Source: Spiroplasma endosymbiont of Agriotes lineatus (GTDB lineage Bacteria; Bacillota_I; Bacilli_A; Mycoplasmatales; Nriv7). From it: DNA of 64,000 nt. The notes under the pieces were generated by a model. The model saw only the letters and a program-made list of their open reading frames with translations. It searched no databases and was not told the DNA's origin. The translations under genes and the position numbers were made by a program. The stretch lies in the NCBI RefSeq assembly GCF_964019485.1, contig NZ_OZ026448.1:372001-436000 (forward strand), given 5' to 3'. Below are positions 50,676 through 61,129 of the stretch, one piece after another (within the stretch, counting starts at the first letter, position 1; each line of letters starts with the position of its first letter).

Positions 50676-51597
50676 GTTATATTTTTTGAGTCATTTATCT
50701 TTAATCCTGTTGTAATTTGAAATAAATATTTTGCCTTGGTTTCATAACTACATGATGGTATTTTAATTTTTTGTATATTTGAAGAGATATTAGGAAAATT
50801 AATTGGTTCAAAACAAACACTTTTTTTCGTCAAATGATTTTAACGAATCTGAAGCACCGGTTACTTCAATCTCAGAAAACATTAAGTTATCAATATTAAT
50901 ATCTTTTATTTCTTTAAACTTTAAATTAGGATTTTCATCTCGAAATTTAAAAAATGATGCTTTTTTAATTAATTCATTTAAATTAATAATTTTACTTTGT
51001 TGATTATCAATCGAATAATTTATTTTTGTATTATTATCATTATTTAAATTATCTTTTATTTTTACTATCGCTGAATTGTTTGTTTTATTAATAATTTCTA
51101 ATTGTGATATATCTAAATCAGGATTTAAATAATTTAACTCATTTAAAATTGTATTATCAGAATTATCATTAATTTATCCTAAATTTAAATTTAAGTATTT
51201 ATAACTATATTCATAAACATTATGATCTTGTGAACCAAAACATAATTTATTATTGAAAACTACCCCAGAAGTTAAAACTTTCCCTTATGTTTTAATTACA
51301 ATTTTTTGTTGTCCTGTGGCCGGATCATATTCTATACACATTATGATCTTTCGAACCGAAATATACTTTATTATTTAATACTATTCCAGAAGATATAATT
51401 GTTCCTTTTGTTTTAATAACAATTTTTGTTCTATTTATTTTATTATTTTCATTATTGCTTCGTTTTTGTCTTTTATAATTTATGTTTTCTAATTTAGTTT
51501 GTTGTTTTTGTTTTTCATAAGGACTATTGGCAACAATTCCGACCATTCCACCACTTGCTATTGTTATTGTACTTAATAAACTAAGTAATTTTTTCAT
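50676..51597 (-). pseudogene. Propeller-family secreted protein, short broken copy (E6)
   Basis: Signal peptide MKKLLSLLSTITIASGGMVG, linker KLENINYKRQKRSNNENNKI, propeller blades with VYFGSKDHNVYRI-type units, and the conserved module ending in VPSCSYETKAKYLFQITTGL. The possible ETX/MTX2-like C-terminal part is not present. Broken, several breaks. Close to the E5 gene at 61130. Confidence 0.5.
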
Positions 51598-51841
51598 ATT
51601 AATAAAATCCTTTTCGTGAATTTTACTAATTAATAAAATTTACTGAACAATCAACATCCTTTTTCAAATTTATACAGTCTAATTAATACAAATTAATTAT
51701 AAACTATCAAATAATAATTTCTATTATTTTTTAAAAATATTGAATACTAATTCTAGAAAAACATTTATCTTTAAAAAAGAAAAATAAATTAACGAAATTT
51801 AACTTTGTTAAAATTACTCTACCAAGAAAGGCGGTTTTTTT
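51598..51841. promoter_or_regulatory. Conserved divergent intergenic region in E6
   Basis: 244 bases, about 85 percent identical by eye to 7606-7849; ends with RBS AAGAAAGG before the transposase ATG. Confidence 0.55.
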
Positions 51842-53541
51842 ATGTTAGAAATTAATAATAATGTAAAAACCTTAGAAAATAAGCATTGATTTAGTTTATT
51901 TACAACCCATAAAAATATGTACACTAACAAATGCGAACAATTAGCTAATGAATATGAAAAATTAGATGAATACTTATATAAATATCATTATCGCTTAAAA
52001 CAAGGTTATAAAGTAGTTCATTTTGCATCAAGAACAATTATTACAATTTTTGGTGAAGTTGTTTTTAAACAACGCCGCTATAAATATTGAAATCAAAAAT
52101 CAGGTAAATTTGAATATGTATGTTTACTAGATAAAGAAATTGGTTTATTGTCCAAACAACGCATTTATTTTGATGTCCAATTTAAAGTTTTAAGTCTTTT
52201 GGGTGATGGTAAACGCGATCGCGATGTTTTAGATGCTCTAAATCATTGTTATATTTCAAAAGCTAGTATTTCAATTATTTTAAATAAATATGATATTGCT
52301 GAATATTTCCAACTAGCAGAAAAAGAAACTAAAACTAGAATTGATGTCAAAAATAAGGATTTATACATTCAACTAGATGAGACATTTTTAGCGACATTAG
52401 ATCAGAAAGTTAAACAAAACCAGAGAATTCGTTTAGTTACTTTTCATACCGGACATAAAGAAAAAAATTACAAAAATGCTCGCAGAGAATTAGAAAACAA
52501 ACGAGGTCATTTTCTAATGTTAAAAGTTGGTAAACGAATAAATACGATGGATTATCGTAATTTATTAATTAAAGAATTATAAAAACACTATGTGAATATT
52601 AATTATGACAAAATAATTGTTTGTGGTGATGGTGCTACTTGAATTAGAGAAATTGCCAATAGTTTTGGTAATGTTAGATATATTTTAGATGGTTATCGCG
52701 CTATTAAAAAATTAAAACAAACCGCATTTAATATTATTTTTGAAAATCGCAAAGTAACATTAAATATTTAAATTAAATTATATAAAGATGGAAATCATCA
52801 AGAATTAATCAAAAATATTCGTAATGTTGTTAAAAATGAATTAAATAAAGATATTAAAACAATTTTAAGAAAGGCGAGTAATTATTTCAGTAATAATAAG
52901 CAAGGTATTCATCATCAAAATTTAGAATGAAATATCGGTTGTGGCATTGAAAATGATGTATCTCATTTAGTAAAACAACAATTAGGATATGGAGCAAAAA
53001 TATATAATCATAAGAATTTAAATAACCTATTACATTTAAGAATGGCAAATTTAAAAAAATGGACGCATAAAGTTTTGTTAGGTAGGAAAAGAAGAGACTT
53101 AAATAATTTTTAATGACAAGCAACGACAATTTAATTATCATTTTATTTGGAAAATAAATAATAAAAAAAATCTTTAATATCAACAAACATAATCTTAATA
53201 AAAGGTTATAAAAATCAAGGAAAGCGCTTATAAAAACAACATTAAAATAAGTTTTTACAACAAAAATCATACATAAGAAATATATACTTAATTTGAATAT
53301 TGAAATAATTTATAGTAAATGATTATTTTTTCTTTTTTAAAAAATACCTAAGAAAACTAAACGCGACCCAAACAAATTAAATGTATTGCATTATATTAAT
53401 GAAAATATTAATTCAGAAATAGAAATCAGAAAATAAATATATAAAACTTCATTATGAAATAAATATAATAAGAAAAATGATGATAGTTGAATCAGCAAAG
53501 GCAACATTGTATATACAAATAAATATATTACATTTAAGTAA
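51842..53541 (+). pseudogene. ISLre2-family transposase of E6, broken and split by a MITE
   Basis: Same UPF0236 protein as at 7850: YIQLDETFLATLDQKVKQNQ, IIVCGDGATWIREIA and the terminal KYITFK. A MITE (53061-53369) lies inside. Broken, about three breaks besides the insertion. Confidence 0.8.
53061..53369 (+). repeat. MITE-like repeat (309 bp) nested in the E6 transposase gene
   Basis: GGACGCATAAAGTTTTGTTA to AAACTAAACGCGACCC. Flanked by an 8-base duplication, AAAAAAAT (53053-53060) and AAACAAAT (53070 + interior, 53370-53377), one mismatch; the uninterrupted copies at 9058 and 27930 show the empty target AATTTAAACAAATTAAATG. This is direct proof that the repeat moves as a unit. Confidence 0.85.
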
Positions 53542-53748
53542 GTAAAAATATTAGTTAAAATTTAATAAAATTAATAATTTTTTATTGTGTAAAAATTCAA
53601 TAATATGATAAAATAATGGTGGATAAGAATGACAATAACAAGAAAGGCGGGGTTAGTTTAGTAATAAAATAATATAATTAGCTGATTATTTTACTTCTTC
53701 AAAGCAATACCTAAGAAAACTAAACGCGACCCTTTACTAAAGAGCCGG

Positions 53749-55079
53749 GGGTTTGTACAATTAACTGTGTCTCTAAGTAAGTAATTAACTTAAATTCACT
53801 CTGTCCTCAAATTTTATCATTAAATGTGAAATTGCACTACCCCAATTTTGAATTGGCATTGTTCATTTTTTAGTCATATTTTGAAATACTAAATAAAATA
53901 TTTTAAAAACTGATAAATCATTAGGAAAAATCTTTTTATTTTTAACGACTTTTCTTAATTGACTATTAACAGACTTTATTCTATTAGTTGTATAAATAAT
54001 TCTTCTAAATTCTTGAGGATATTCAAGAAAAATTATTAAATTATTTCAGTTATTTTTTCATGATTTAGTAATTTGGGGGTATTTTTTATCTCACTTTTCA
54101 GCAAAATTGTCTAAAGAGCAAGTAAGGCCTTCATTAATTGCTGTATAAATTGATTTTAAATCATTAGCTACAAATTTGTGATCTTTGTAAGGAACAAATT
54201 TTAAACTATTACGAATTTGATGAACAATGCATAATTGGTGCTGTGTTTTTGGGAACACAGCTTCTATTGCATCAGGACATCCCAGTTAAATTATCATTAC
54301 AAGCAACAAGAATATCTTGTAAGTCACGATTTTTCATTTCCGTAAAAGTTTTTTATATTCAGTCAAAATTTGGCTCCCCTCATTCTCGCTAATTCACATT
54401 CCTAAAATATCTTTTAAACCATCTAAATTAATTCCTAAGGCAAGATAAACTGCTTTATTTATTATTCGTTTATCTTGCTTTACTTTAACAACAATACAAT
54501 CAAAATAAACAATCGGATAAATCTTCTCTAAAGGTTTAGTTTGTCACATTTTAACTTCTTCAATAACATCATCAGTTATTTGACTAATTAAACTTTCTGA
54601 AATTTCTGCTCCGTGATAGAATTCTTGCAATTGTGCTTTGATATCAGAAATTGTCATTCCTCTTGCATATAAAGAAATTACTTTTTGATCAAAGTTATCA
54701 AATTTTCTTTGTCTTTTTGGAATAATTACTGGTTCAAAAGTACTATTTCGATCTCTTGGTACATCAATTACGATTGAACCATTTTTAGTAATAATGGTTT
54801 TTTGTGTGTTGCCATTTCTTTTATTATGATTCTCATCAGTTTCAAGATGATCTTTAATTTCTGCATTTAACATTCGTTCATTTAATTTTTTGGTAAATTC
54901 CTGAAAAATAGTATTGCCTTTAAATAAATCTTGTGGATTATCAATATTTTCTAAAAAATAATCCACAACTTTATCAATTGCATCAGGCTCTTTTTTTATT
55001 TTTTTTGTCATTTTCTGTTATCCTTCGTTTAAGTATAATTCAGAATGAATTATCAAGACACAGAATTTTGGACAGGCCC
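53749..55079 (-). mobile_element. IS256-family insertion sequence, second copy
   Basis: Ends GGGCCTGTCCAAAATTCTGT (minus strand, at 55079) and GGGTTTGTACAATTAACTGT (plus strand, at 53749). Between E6 and the 3' half of rsgA. 53732-53748 is a short GC-containing spacer. Confidence 0.85.
53785..55011 (-). pseudogene. IS256-family transposase, second copy, frameshifted
   Basis: MTKKIKKEPDAIDKVVDYFL start in frame, DDE-type YFDCIVVKVKQDKRIINKAV, IS256 signature near the C-terminus (TTNRIKSVNSQLRK). The frame is lost near 54350 (after ILGMWISENEG) and again near 54290. Closer to a working copy than the one at 29160, which has more stops. Confidence 0.85.
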
Positions 55080-55785
55080 AAAGCCCCCCGACTTGTTATT
55101 ATCTGATGATAAGATTTATGATTATATTTCTAGTTATAAAAAATTAGGTTATGAATGTCTAATTTTATCAATTAATAATAGACTTGGTATATAACCATAC
55201 CATTTTATGCCTATTAGACTATAAAATTCATTTTCGTCTTTGTATTTATCTAACATTTGTACTTCACCTAGGAAATAATATTATCAAAATAGTAGATAAA
55301 ATTAAAGATTATGTATCAAGTCTAATACAAATAATCAATGATAAAAATCAAAGGAAGTTACAACTGATAAGATTTCAATTTTAAGTGGCCAAACCGGGAC
55401 TGATAAGTCTTCAATTTTAAATATGTTAGATCGACAACTTAAAATTAGAACGCAAGAAATATAATATCTAAGGCTTTAAATCTTGGTAAATACACGACAA
55501 TACATAATGAATTAATAATTATGGCAAATAATATTAGAATTATTGATTCACCAGGATTTTCATCATTTTCGTTGAATGATATTTCATTATTAGAAATAGC
55601 GAGTTCATTCCGGTTCTTTAAAAAATATCTTGTTAATTGCCAATATCGGCAATGCCGATATTGAAAAGAACCAAAATGCGGGGTTAAAGAAGCATTAATT
55701 AGTAAAGGATATTCCTCAATTTATTTATGATGATTATATTAAAGTTTTAGAACAACAATAATTACAAGAAAAAGGAAGGTATTAA
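55080..55785 (+). pseudogene. rsgA: RsgA GTPase, 3' part (circularly permuted G domain), decayed
   Basis: G1-containing ISILSGQTGTDKSSILNMLD (the GxGKSS loop here reads GTDKSS), G2 segment TTIHNELI, G3 RIIDSPGFSSFSL, and a zinc-finger-like CQYRQCRYWKEPKCGVK, then the C-terminal helix. Several stops and frame changes between 55190 and 55770. It continues the gene started at 49501; rpe follows 3 bases after the stop, the usual order. Confidence 0.8.
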
Positions 55786-55788
55786 ATA

Positions 55789-56457
55789 ATGAAAAAACTT
55801 ATTATTGCTGCTAGTATTTTAGATGCTAATTATTTGTGTTTAAAAGAGCAATTACAACAGTTGCAAAAAGCAAATATTGATTGAATTCATTATGATGTTA
55901 TGGATGGTAATTTTGTTAATAATTTAAGTTTTGGAGCTAAAATATTGCAAGATATTACTAAATATCTTGATATTTTTATTGATTGTCATTTGATGGTAAA
56001 AGTTAATTGTAATATGGCAACGTATTTAATGCCATATATTGAAGCTAAAGCTAATAGCATTACGATGCATTATGAGGCATTAACATCAGAGCAAATAAAA
56101 GAATTTATTAGTTTTTGCGAAGATAATAAAATTAAAAAAGTTTTAGCTTTAAATCCGACAACATCAATTGAAGTATTAGAGCCATATTTAGAACAATTAG
56201 ATGCCGTTCTTTTAATGAGTGTGGCCCCCGGTAAAGGGGGACAAAAATTTATAATTTCATCATTAGATAAGATTAAAAATTTAAAAACGAAAATTGTTAT
56301 TAATAACTATCATTGTTTAATTCAAGTTGATGGTGGTATTAATAATGATATTGCTAAGTTATGTCAAAAGCAAGGGGCTGATATTGTTGTTGTTGGTAGT
56401 TATTTAATGCAACATTCACATATAAAACAGGCAGTTAAGGAATTAAAAAATGATTAA
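55789..56457 (+). CDS. rpe: Ribulose-phosphate 3-epimerase
   Basis: Interconverts ribulose-5-P and xylulose-5-P in the pentose phosphate path, feeding ribose-5-P to Prs. 222 residues, full length. Motifs: SILDANYLCL, HYDVMDGNFVNNLSFG (metal-site His and Asp), DCHLMV, LMSVAPGKGGQKFI, QVDGGIN and VVGSYLM. RBS AAGGAAGG. Intact although the gene before and after it are dead. TGA codon Trp in ANIDWIHYD. Confidence 0.95.
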
Positions 56458-57100
56458 GCAAAATTGTTTTGTTATTGTTTGTCAAAATATTAATATTGAT
56501 TTATCAAAGTGAAAAGATTGTCAATTTATTGCTGTTGAACAAGGAGCGATAAAACTAATTAATGAAAATTATCCGATTGTTTTAGCTTGTGCTGATTTTG
56601 ATCAAACTAGTAAGGAACAGTTAGAAATAATAAAAAAGCATGTTAAAAATATTGAAATATTACCACAAGATAAAGAAAGATATTTTGGATAATGAATATG
56701 CCATTAAAAAAGCGATTGCAATGCAGGCCACTAGTATTAAACTAATAGTTAGTGGTCATTGTTGAGGAATGATTTATGGTTTGATTAACTTATTAATTAA
56801 GTATCATGATTATAATTTAGAAATATATAATGAAACTAATATTTTAAGATTTATTAATACCATCACATTTTTTTAAAAAATGAATATCTTGAATATCGTT
56901 ATTTTGTTTTTTTACCGTTAATGCATACTAAATTAAATTTAAAAGGTTTTAAATATCCTTTAAATAAAAATTATGAATTAAAATCATATGACAATTATTT
57001 TATTAGTAATGAATTAGAAGCTCTTAGAGGGGAAATTAATATTAAACAAGGTTGTGGTATTTTAACAATTAGTAAAGAAAATGAAAAAATGACTAAATAA
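56450..57100 (+). pseudogene. tpk: Thiamine pyrophosphokinase, frameshifted
   Basis: Overlaps rpe by 8 bases. N-terminus MIKQNCFVIVCQNINIDLSK, then VEQGAIKLINEN and CADFDQTS (the SDFDS-type substrate motif), KIEILPQDKERY; the frame then shifts at about 56685 and resumes as LDNEYAIKKAIAMQATSIKL and HCWGMIYGLINLL, with a second problem near 56874 (ITFF, stop) before FVFLPLMHTKLNLKGFKYPL and the end GCGILTISKENEK. All domains of thiamine pyrophosphokinase are present but not in one frame, so the cell would depend on imported thiamine diphosphate. Confidence 0.75.
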
Positions 57101-57118
57101 TATTAGTCATTTTTTTAT
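57086..57118 (+). terminator. Bidirectional terminator between tpk and rpmB
   Basis: AAATGACTAA pairs with TTAGTCATTT over six bases, with T7 after it and A-rich sequence before it, so it can serve both convergent genes. Confidence 0.85.
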
Positions 57119-57124
57119 GTAGTA

Positions 57125-57313
57125 TTAAACTCCTTTGCGTTTTAATGTTCTTAAAGCACGAGTTGACATTTTAACTTTTTTTACTTGGCCATCAATCTCC
57201 ACTTTTACAGTTTGCAAATTAACATTTCATTTTCTTCTTGATGCATTCATGGCATGAGAAAGCTTATTACCAGACAAAACGCTTTTACCAGTTACTTCAC
57301 ATTTTCTTGACAT
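57125..57313 (-). CDS. rpmB: 50S ribosomal protein L28
   Basis: 62 residues. MSRKCEVTGKSVLSGNKLSH start, NASRRKWNVNLQTVKVEIDG, and STRALRTLKRKGV end: the classic L28 pattern, with Trp in RKWNVN coded by TGA. RBS AAGGAG upstream. L28 next to rsgA-rpe-tpk is common in Firmicutes and Mollicutes. Confidence 0.95.
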
Positions 57314-57388
57314 TTTAGTTCTCCTTTATAAAATCAATATCACAACAATAATAATATCATATTTATTGAACTTTTCAACAACTAAAAG

Positions 57389-57413
57389 AACACATAAAAT
57401 TTTGTTAGATAGG
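57389..57413 (+). repeat. Short remnant of a phage-element left end
   Basis: ACACATAAAATTTTGTTAGA matches the left end GGACGCATAAAGTTTTGTTA with a few changes. It marks the junction between host sequence (rpmB side) and the conjugation-gene remnant that follows. Confidence 0.55.
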
Positions 57414-57419
57414 TTTACC

Positions 57420-58876
57420 ATGACTAAAATTTTGTTTCAGGATCAGGATGCCACCGAAACAAAAACAAAATTTATTGTTGTCTTGCAAAACGGTAGTAAA
57501 GCGTTTATTTTTATCTTTTTAATTCCAATCTTTTTCTTTTTGGCTAATTTTGCAATCGCCAACATTGCCAAAATGATTACAGCAGGATTTGGAGGTAAAA
57601 ACGGAAATATTGCAAATTACCGTATACAATATTGGAAACACCAATTGAGATGGTAGTGGCGATAATATACCAAGCAATTATTCGTATCCTGATAATATTG
57701 GTGATTTTAATATGATTGCCGAAGTTTTTGGGGTATGATTTATGTTATTTGCAATGTTTATGATTGTAATTGCTTTGGTGCAAAAAATAATTGAATTGTT
57801 TTTCTTATTTATTATTTCACCATGAGTAATGGTCGTCATGACAATTGATAATGGTAAAGGAGCATTTATTTGAAAAGATATGGTAATTGCGAAATTTCTA
57901 GTATCTACCGCCACTTTAACAGGATACTTTATATTTATGACAAAAATTCAAACAATTTTAAGCACTAATTTAGCAGGATTAGGCATTGAGGGAATTGGAA
58001 AATCATTGTTTATTATTTTGTTTATGTGTGGTGGTGGTGTGGTGGCTTGGCGGTGCCGGCATTTTCCGATGTTGTTGCCAACTTAATTGGGTTAAACAGC
58101 CGGAATTGGAATTCGCGAAGGAATGAGTTCAATGCGATCAACTGTGGCCGGCGGCGGAATGAGGATGGCACTTGGTGCTGCTAAAATGGCCGGAAAAGCA
58201 TTCGGATTTGCCAAAAGCAAAAGAGCCAAACGAGCAATGGCAATGGGTGGTTCTGGCGTGGGTGAAAAAATCATGAACGCGATGGGCATGATGGCATGTG
58301 ATGGTGATGGTGAAACATCGAGCAATCAATCTCACCAAGAAAGACCCCTTGACTTTCGCCATTTCTGACACGCCACCGAGGGAATGAGTTCGCGTGCCGG
58401 CATTATTACTGGTTTAGCAGGATTTTGACTTGGTGTTGCAACCCTAGCAACAAGTAAACCGACGGGGGCTCGCGGTGGTGGATTCAAAGGATTCTTAAAA
58501 ACAAGTTGGAATTGGTTTTGCCACACCATTTGTGGCAATTGGTAAAAGATTTAACCCACAACTAGCAAGCAAAGGAAATCAAGAAAACAAAAGGAATACA
58601 AAAGATTTAAGTGATTGAAAAACTGAGTCTTTAAATAAAAAACCAGGAAGAGTTGAAAATAAATTTGCTAGCAAGAATAGTTTTTCATATCTTAAACAAA
58701 CAACAAAAAGTGAAATTAAGCATAACAACAAGTTTTCATTAAAAAATCTAAATGAAAAACAAACAAAGATTAATGATATGCTTAAAAGGCATAAGGATAA
58801 ATCTGCTGATAGAAACAAAAAATGAACTGAAAAATCGGAAAAAAAGCAGAAAAGAAAAGTGGTAAGTAAAAAATAA
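57420..58876 (+). pseudogene. Conjugation (TrbL/VirB6- or ICE Mbov_0396-like) membrane protein, decayed
   Basis: Several membrane segments in order: FIFIFLIPIFFFLANFAIAN, FGVWFMLFAMFMIVIALVQK, IIELFFLFIISPWVMVVMTI, VIAKFLVSTATLTGYFIFM, and FIILFMCGGGVV, followed by a glycine/alanine-rich stretch and a long, basic, hydrophilic tail (KKQKRKVVSKK end). This layout is that of polytopic type IV secretion or ICE channel proteins of Mollicutes; the assignment is by architecture. The frame changes at about 57650, 58030-58090 and 58300-58520, so it is dead. Base composition is richer in G+C than the surroundings at 58030-58450, as expected of transferred DNA. Confidence 0.5.
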
Positions 58877-58929
58877 CTGACAAAAACAAGAAATACGGTA
58901 TAATTTAGTTAAAAGGAGTGTGATAAATC

Positions 58930-59348
58930 ATGGGATTATGACGATTATTGGGTGGCGAAGTCAACTAAGAATGCGTTGCCAAAATGAAAAACAAAGAACA
59001 GTTAAGGGAAATTCATGCTGCAATTATTCATGCTCTTGGCGCAGGTTCTGGGTTCTAATGACAATGCTTTATATATTGACAGATTAAAATGACGATGACA
59101 AAAATAATGTCATGTGGGTGGTGTGTTAGAAAAGTTTGAACGAAATGTCCCAACAACCGCTAAATACCCATTTTTAAAACAAGTTGATGGTATTAGTAAT
59201 TTACATCAAAAAAATAAAAACATAAAGCAACCAAAACGAGATCAAGCATAAGAATGATACGACGCCTACAAAAGCGGAGCAATTCCTTTTCTTGAATATC
59301 GCATTCAAATCAGAGAAAAAGAATTGGAAGAATATGAGAAAATACATT
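58930..59348 (+). pseudogene. Small plasmid-type gene remnant
   Basis: MGLWRLLGGEVN after a good RBS (AAAAGGAGTG), then stops and frame changes; further pieces KNKEQLREIHAAIIHALGAG, VLEKFERNVPTTAKYPFLKQ and YKSGAIPFLEYRIQIREKEL. Follows the decayed membrane gene by about 50 bases and was probably in its operon. No function recognised. Confidence 0.45.
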
Positions 59349-59373
59349 AAATGAAATTAAATCAAGAGAAAAA

Positions 59374-59601
59374 ATGAGTAGAGATACAAAATATTTATTT
59401 AAATCATATACTAAAAAAATTCCTGCACAACGAGCAGAAATTGTTAAATTAAAAGCAGAATTGGAATCGTCGAAAGCAAAAGAAACGCAAAAACAACAAC
59501 AAATGCAACATGATTTATCACTTGAAAATGAAAACTTAAAACTAAAACAAAAAATTTTAGAAATTGAACTAAAATTAAAAGAAGCAAATAGAGAAAGATA
59601 A
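59374..59601 (+). CDS. Coiled-coil protein fragment (75 aa)
   Basis: MSRDTKYLFKSYTKKIPAQR then a continuous heptad-rich coiled coil (KLKAELESSKAKE, LENENLKLKQKILEIELKLK). Could be the in-frame tail of the preceding remnant rather than its own gene: there is no clear RBS before 59374. Followed by a strong terminator. Confidence 0.5.
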   Translation: MSRDTKYLFKSYTKKIPAQRAEIVKLKAELESSKAKETQKQQQMQHDLSLENENLKLKQKILEIELKLKEANRER

Positions 59602-59630
59602 AATATGCCAAACTTGGCATATTTTATCAA
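59600..59630 (+). terminator. Terminator after the plasmid-type remnant
   Basis: AAAATATGCCAA pairs with TTGGCATATTTT over a two- to four-base loop, followed by ATCAATTTTAT. Confidence 0.8.
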
Positions 59631-59661
59631 TTTTATAGATAAGTATTTATATCATTAAAAA

Positions 59662-59971
59662 GGATGTATAAAGTTTTGTTAGGGGGCAGGCGGGAAAAGG
59701 TTTAAATAATTTTGAAATAAAAATAATCACAATTTAATTGTCATTTTATTTAAAAAATAAGTAATAAAACAAAATATTTAATATCAACAAACATAATCTT
59801 AATAAAATGTTATAAAAACTAAAAAAACGCTTATAAAAACAACATTAAAATAAGTTTTTACAACAAAAATCATACATAAGAAATATATATTTAATTTGCA
59901 TATTGAAATAATTTATAGTAAATGATTATTTTTTCTTTTTTAAAAAATACCTAAGAAAACTAAACGCGACC
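59662..59971 (+). repeat. MITE-like repeat (310 bp)
   Basis: Left end GGATGTATAAAGTTTTGTTA, right end AAGAAAACTAAACGCGACC; interior with AATCATACATAAGAAATATA as in the other copies. It abuts the transposase gene of E5 and has a G-rich GGGGGCAGGCGGG change near its left end. Confidence 0.8.
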
Positions 59972-60891
59972 TTACTTTACGATTTTCAAAAATAATATTA
60001 AATGCAGTTTGTTTTAATTTTTTAATAGCGTGATAACCATCTAAAATATATCTAACATTACCGAAACTATTGGCAATTTCTCTAATTCAAGCATCACCAT
60101 CACCACAAACAATTATTTTATCATAATTAATATTAACATAATGTTTTTGCAATTCTTTAATTAATAAATCACGATAATCCATCGTATTTATTCGTTTACC
60201 AACTTTTAACATTAGAAAATGACCTCGTTTATTTTCTAATTCTCTACGAGCGTTTTTGTAATTTTTTTCTTTATGTCCGGTATGAAAAGTAACTAAACGA
60301 ATTCTTTGGTTTTTTGTTTATAACTTTCTGATCTAATGTCGCTAAAAATGTTTCATCTAGCTGAATATATAAATCCTTATTTTTGACATCAATTCTAGTT
60401 TTAGTTTCTTTTTCTGCTAGTTGAAAATATTCAGCAATATCGTATTTATTTAAAATACTTGAAATACTAGCTTTTGAAATATAACAATGATTTAAAGCAT
60501 CTAAAACATCGCGATATCGTTTACCATCGCCCAAAAGACTTAAAACTTTAAATTGAACATCAAAATAAATGCGTTGTTTGGGCAATAAACCAATTTCTTT
60601 ATCTAACAAACATACATATTCAAATTTACCTGATTTTTGATTTCAATATTTATATCGGCGTCGTTTAAAAACAACTTCACCAAAAATTGTAATAATTGTT
60701 CTTGATGCAAAATGAACTACTTTATAACCTTGTTTTAAGCGATAATGATATTTATATAAGCATTCATCTAATTTTTCATATTCATTGGCTAATTGTTCAC
60801 ATTTATTGGTATACATATTTTTATGGGTTGTAAATAAACTGAATCAATACTTGTTTTCTATGGTTTTTAAATTATTTTTAATTTCTAACAT
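59972..60891 (-). pseudogene. ISLre2-family transposase of E5, 5' two thirds, broken
   Basis: UPF0236 protein from MLEIKNNLKTIENKYWFSLF to NIIFENRKV, where the MITE cuts it. Broken, about one break, the same one as in the E1 copy. Confidence 0.8.
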
Positions 60892-61129
60892 AAAAAATTG
60901 CCTTTCTTGGTATTAATTTTAATAAAGTTTAATTTAGTTTGATTATTTTTTTGTTTTAATGATAATTTTTTCTAGAATTAGTGTTTAATATCCTAAAAAA
61001 TGATAAAAATTTTATTTTATGGTTTATAATTAAATTCGTATTAATTTAAAATTTATAATTTTAAGTGGAGGCTATAATTACTACAAAAATTTATTAAATT
61101 AGCAAAAATTCACAAACAGGATTTAATAA
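60892..61129. promoter_or_regulatory. Conserved divergent intergenic region in E5
   Basis: 238 bases, related to 7606-7849 and 51598-51841 though more diverged on the propeller side. Confidence 0.5.

Larger units (their letters stand above)
49929..53731 (+). mobile_element. E6: phage-type element with both ends but no virion genes
   Basis: Left end GGACGCATAAATTTTTGTTA at 49929, right end CTAAACGCGACC at 53731. Inside: about 110 bases of MITE-like left sequence, an unrelated block (50040-50675), a broken propeller gene (minus strand), an ISLre2 transposase gene and a MITE nested within it. The whole structural phage block is absent. Broken, about six breaks. It disrupts rsgA together with the neighbouring IS256. 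Confidence 0.7.

Noticed and set aside
58092-58538. Open frames on both strands through the G+C-rich stretch
   Set aside because: They are shadows of the same Gly/Ala-rich repeat region; only the plus-strand frame continues the membrane protein architecture.
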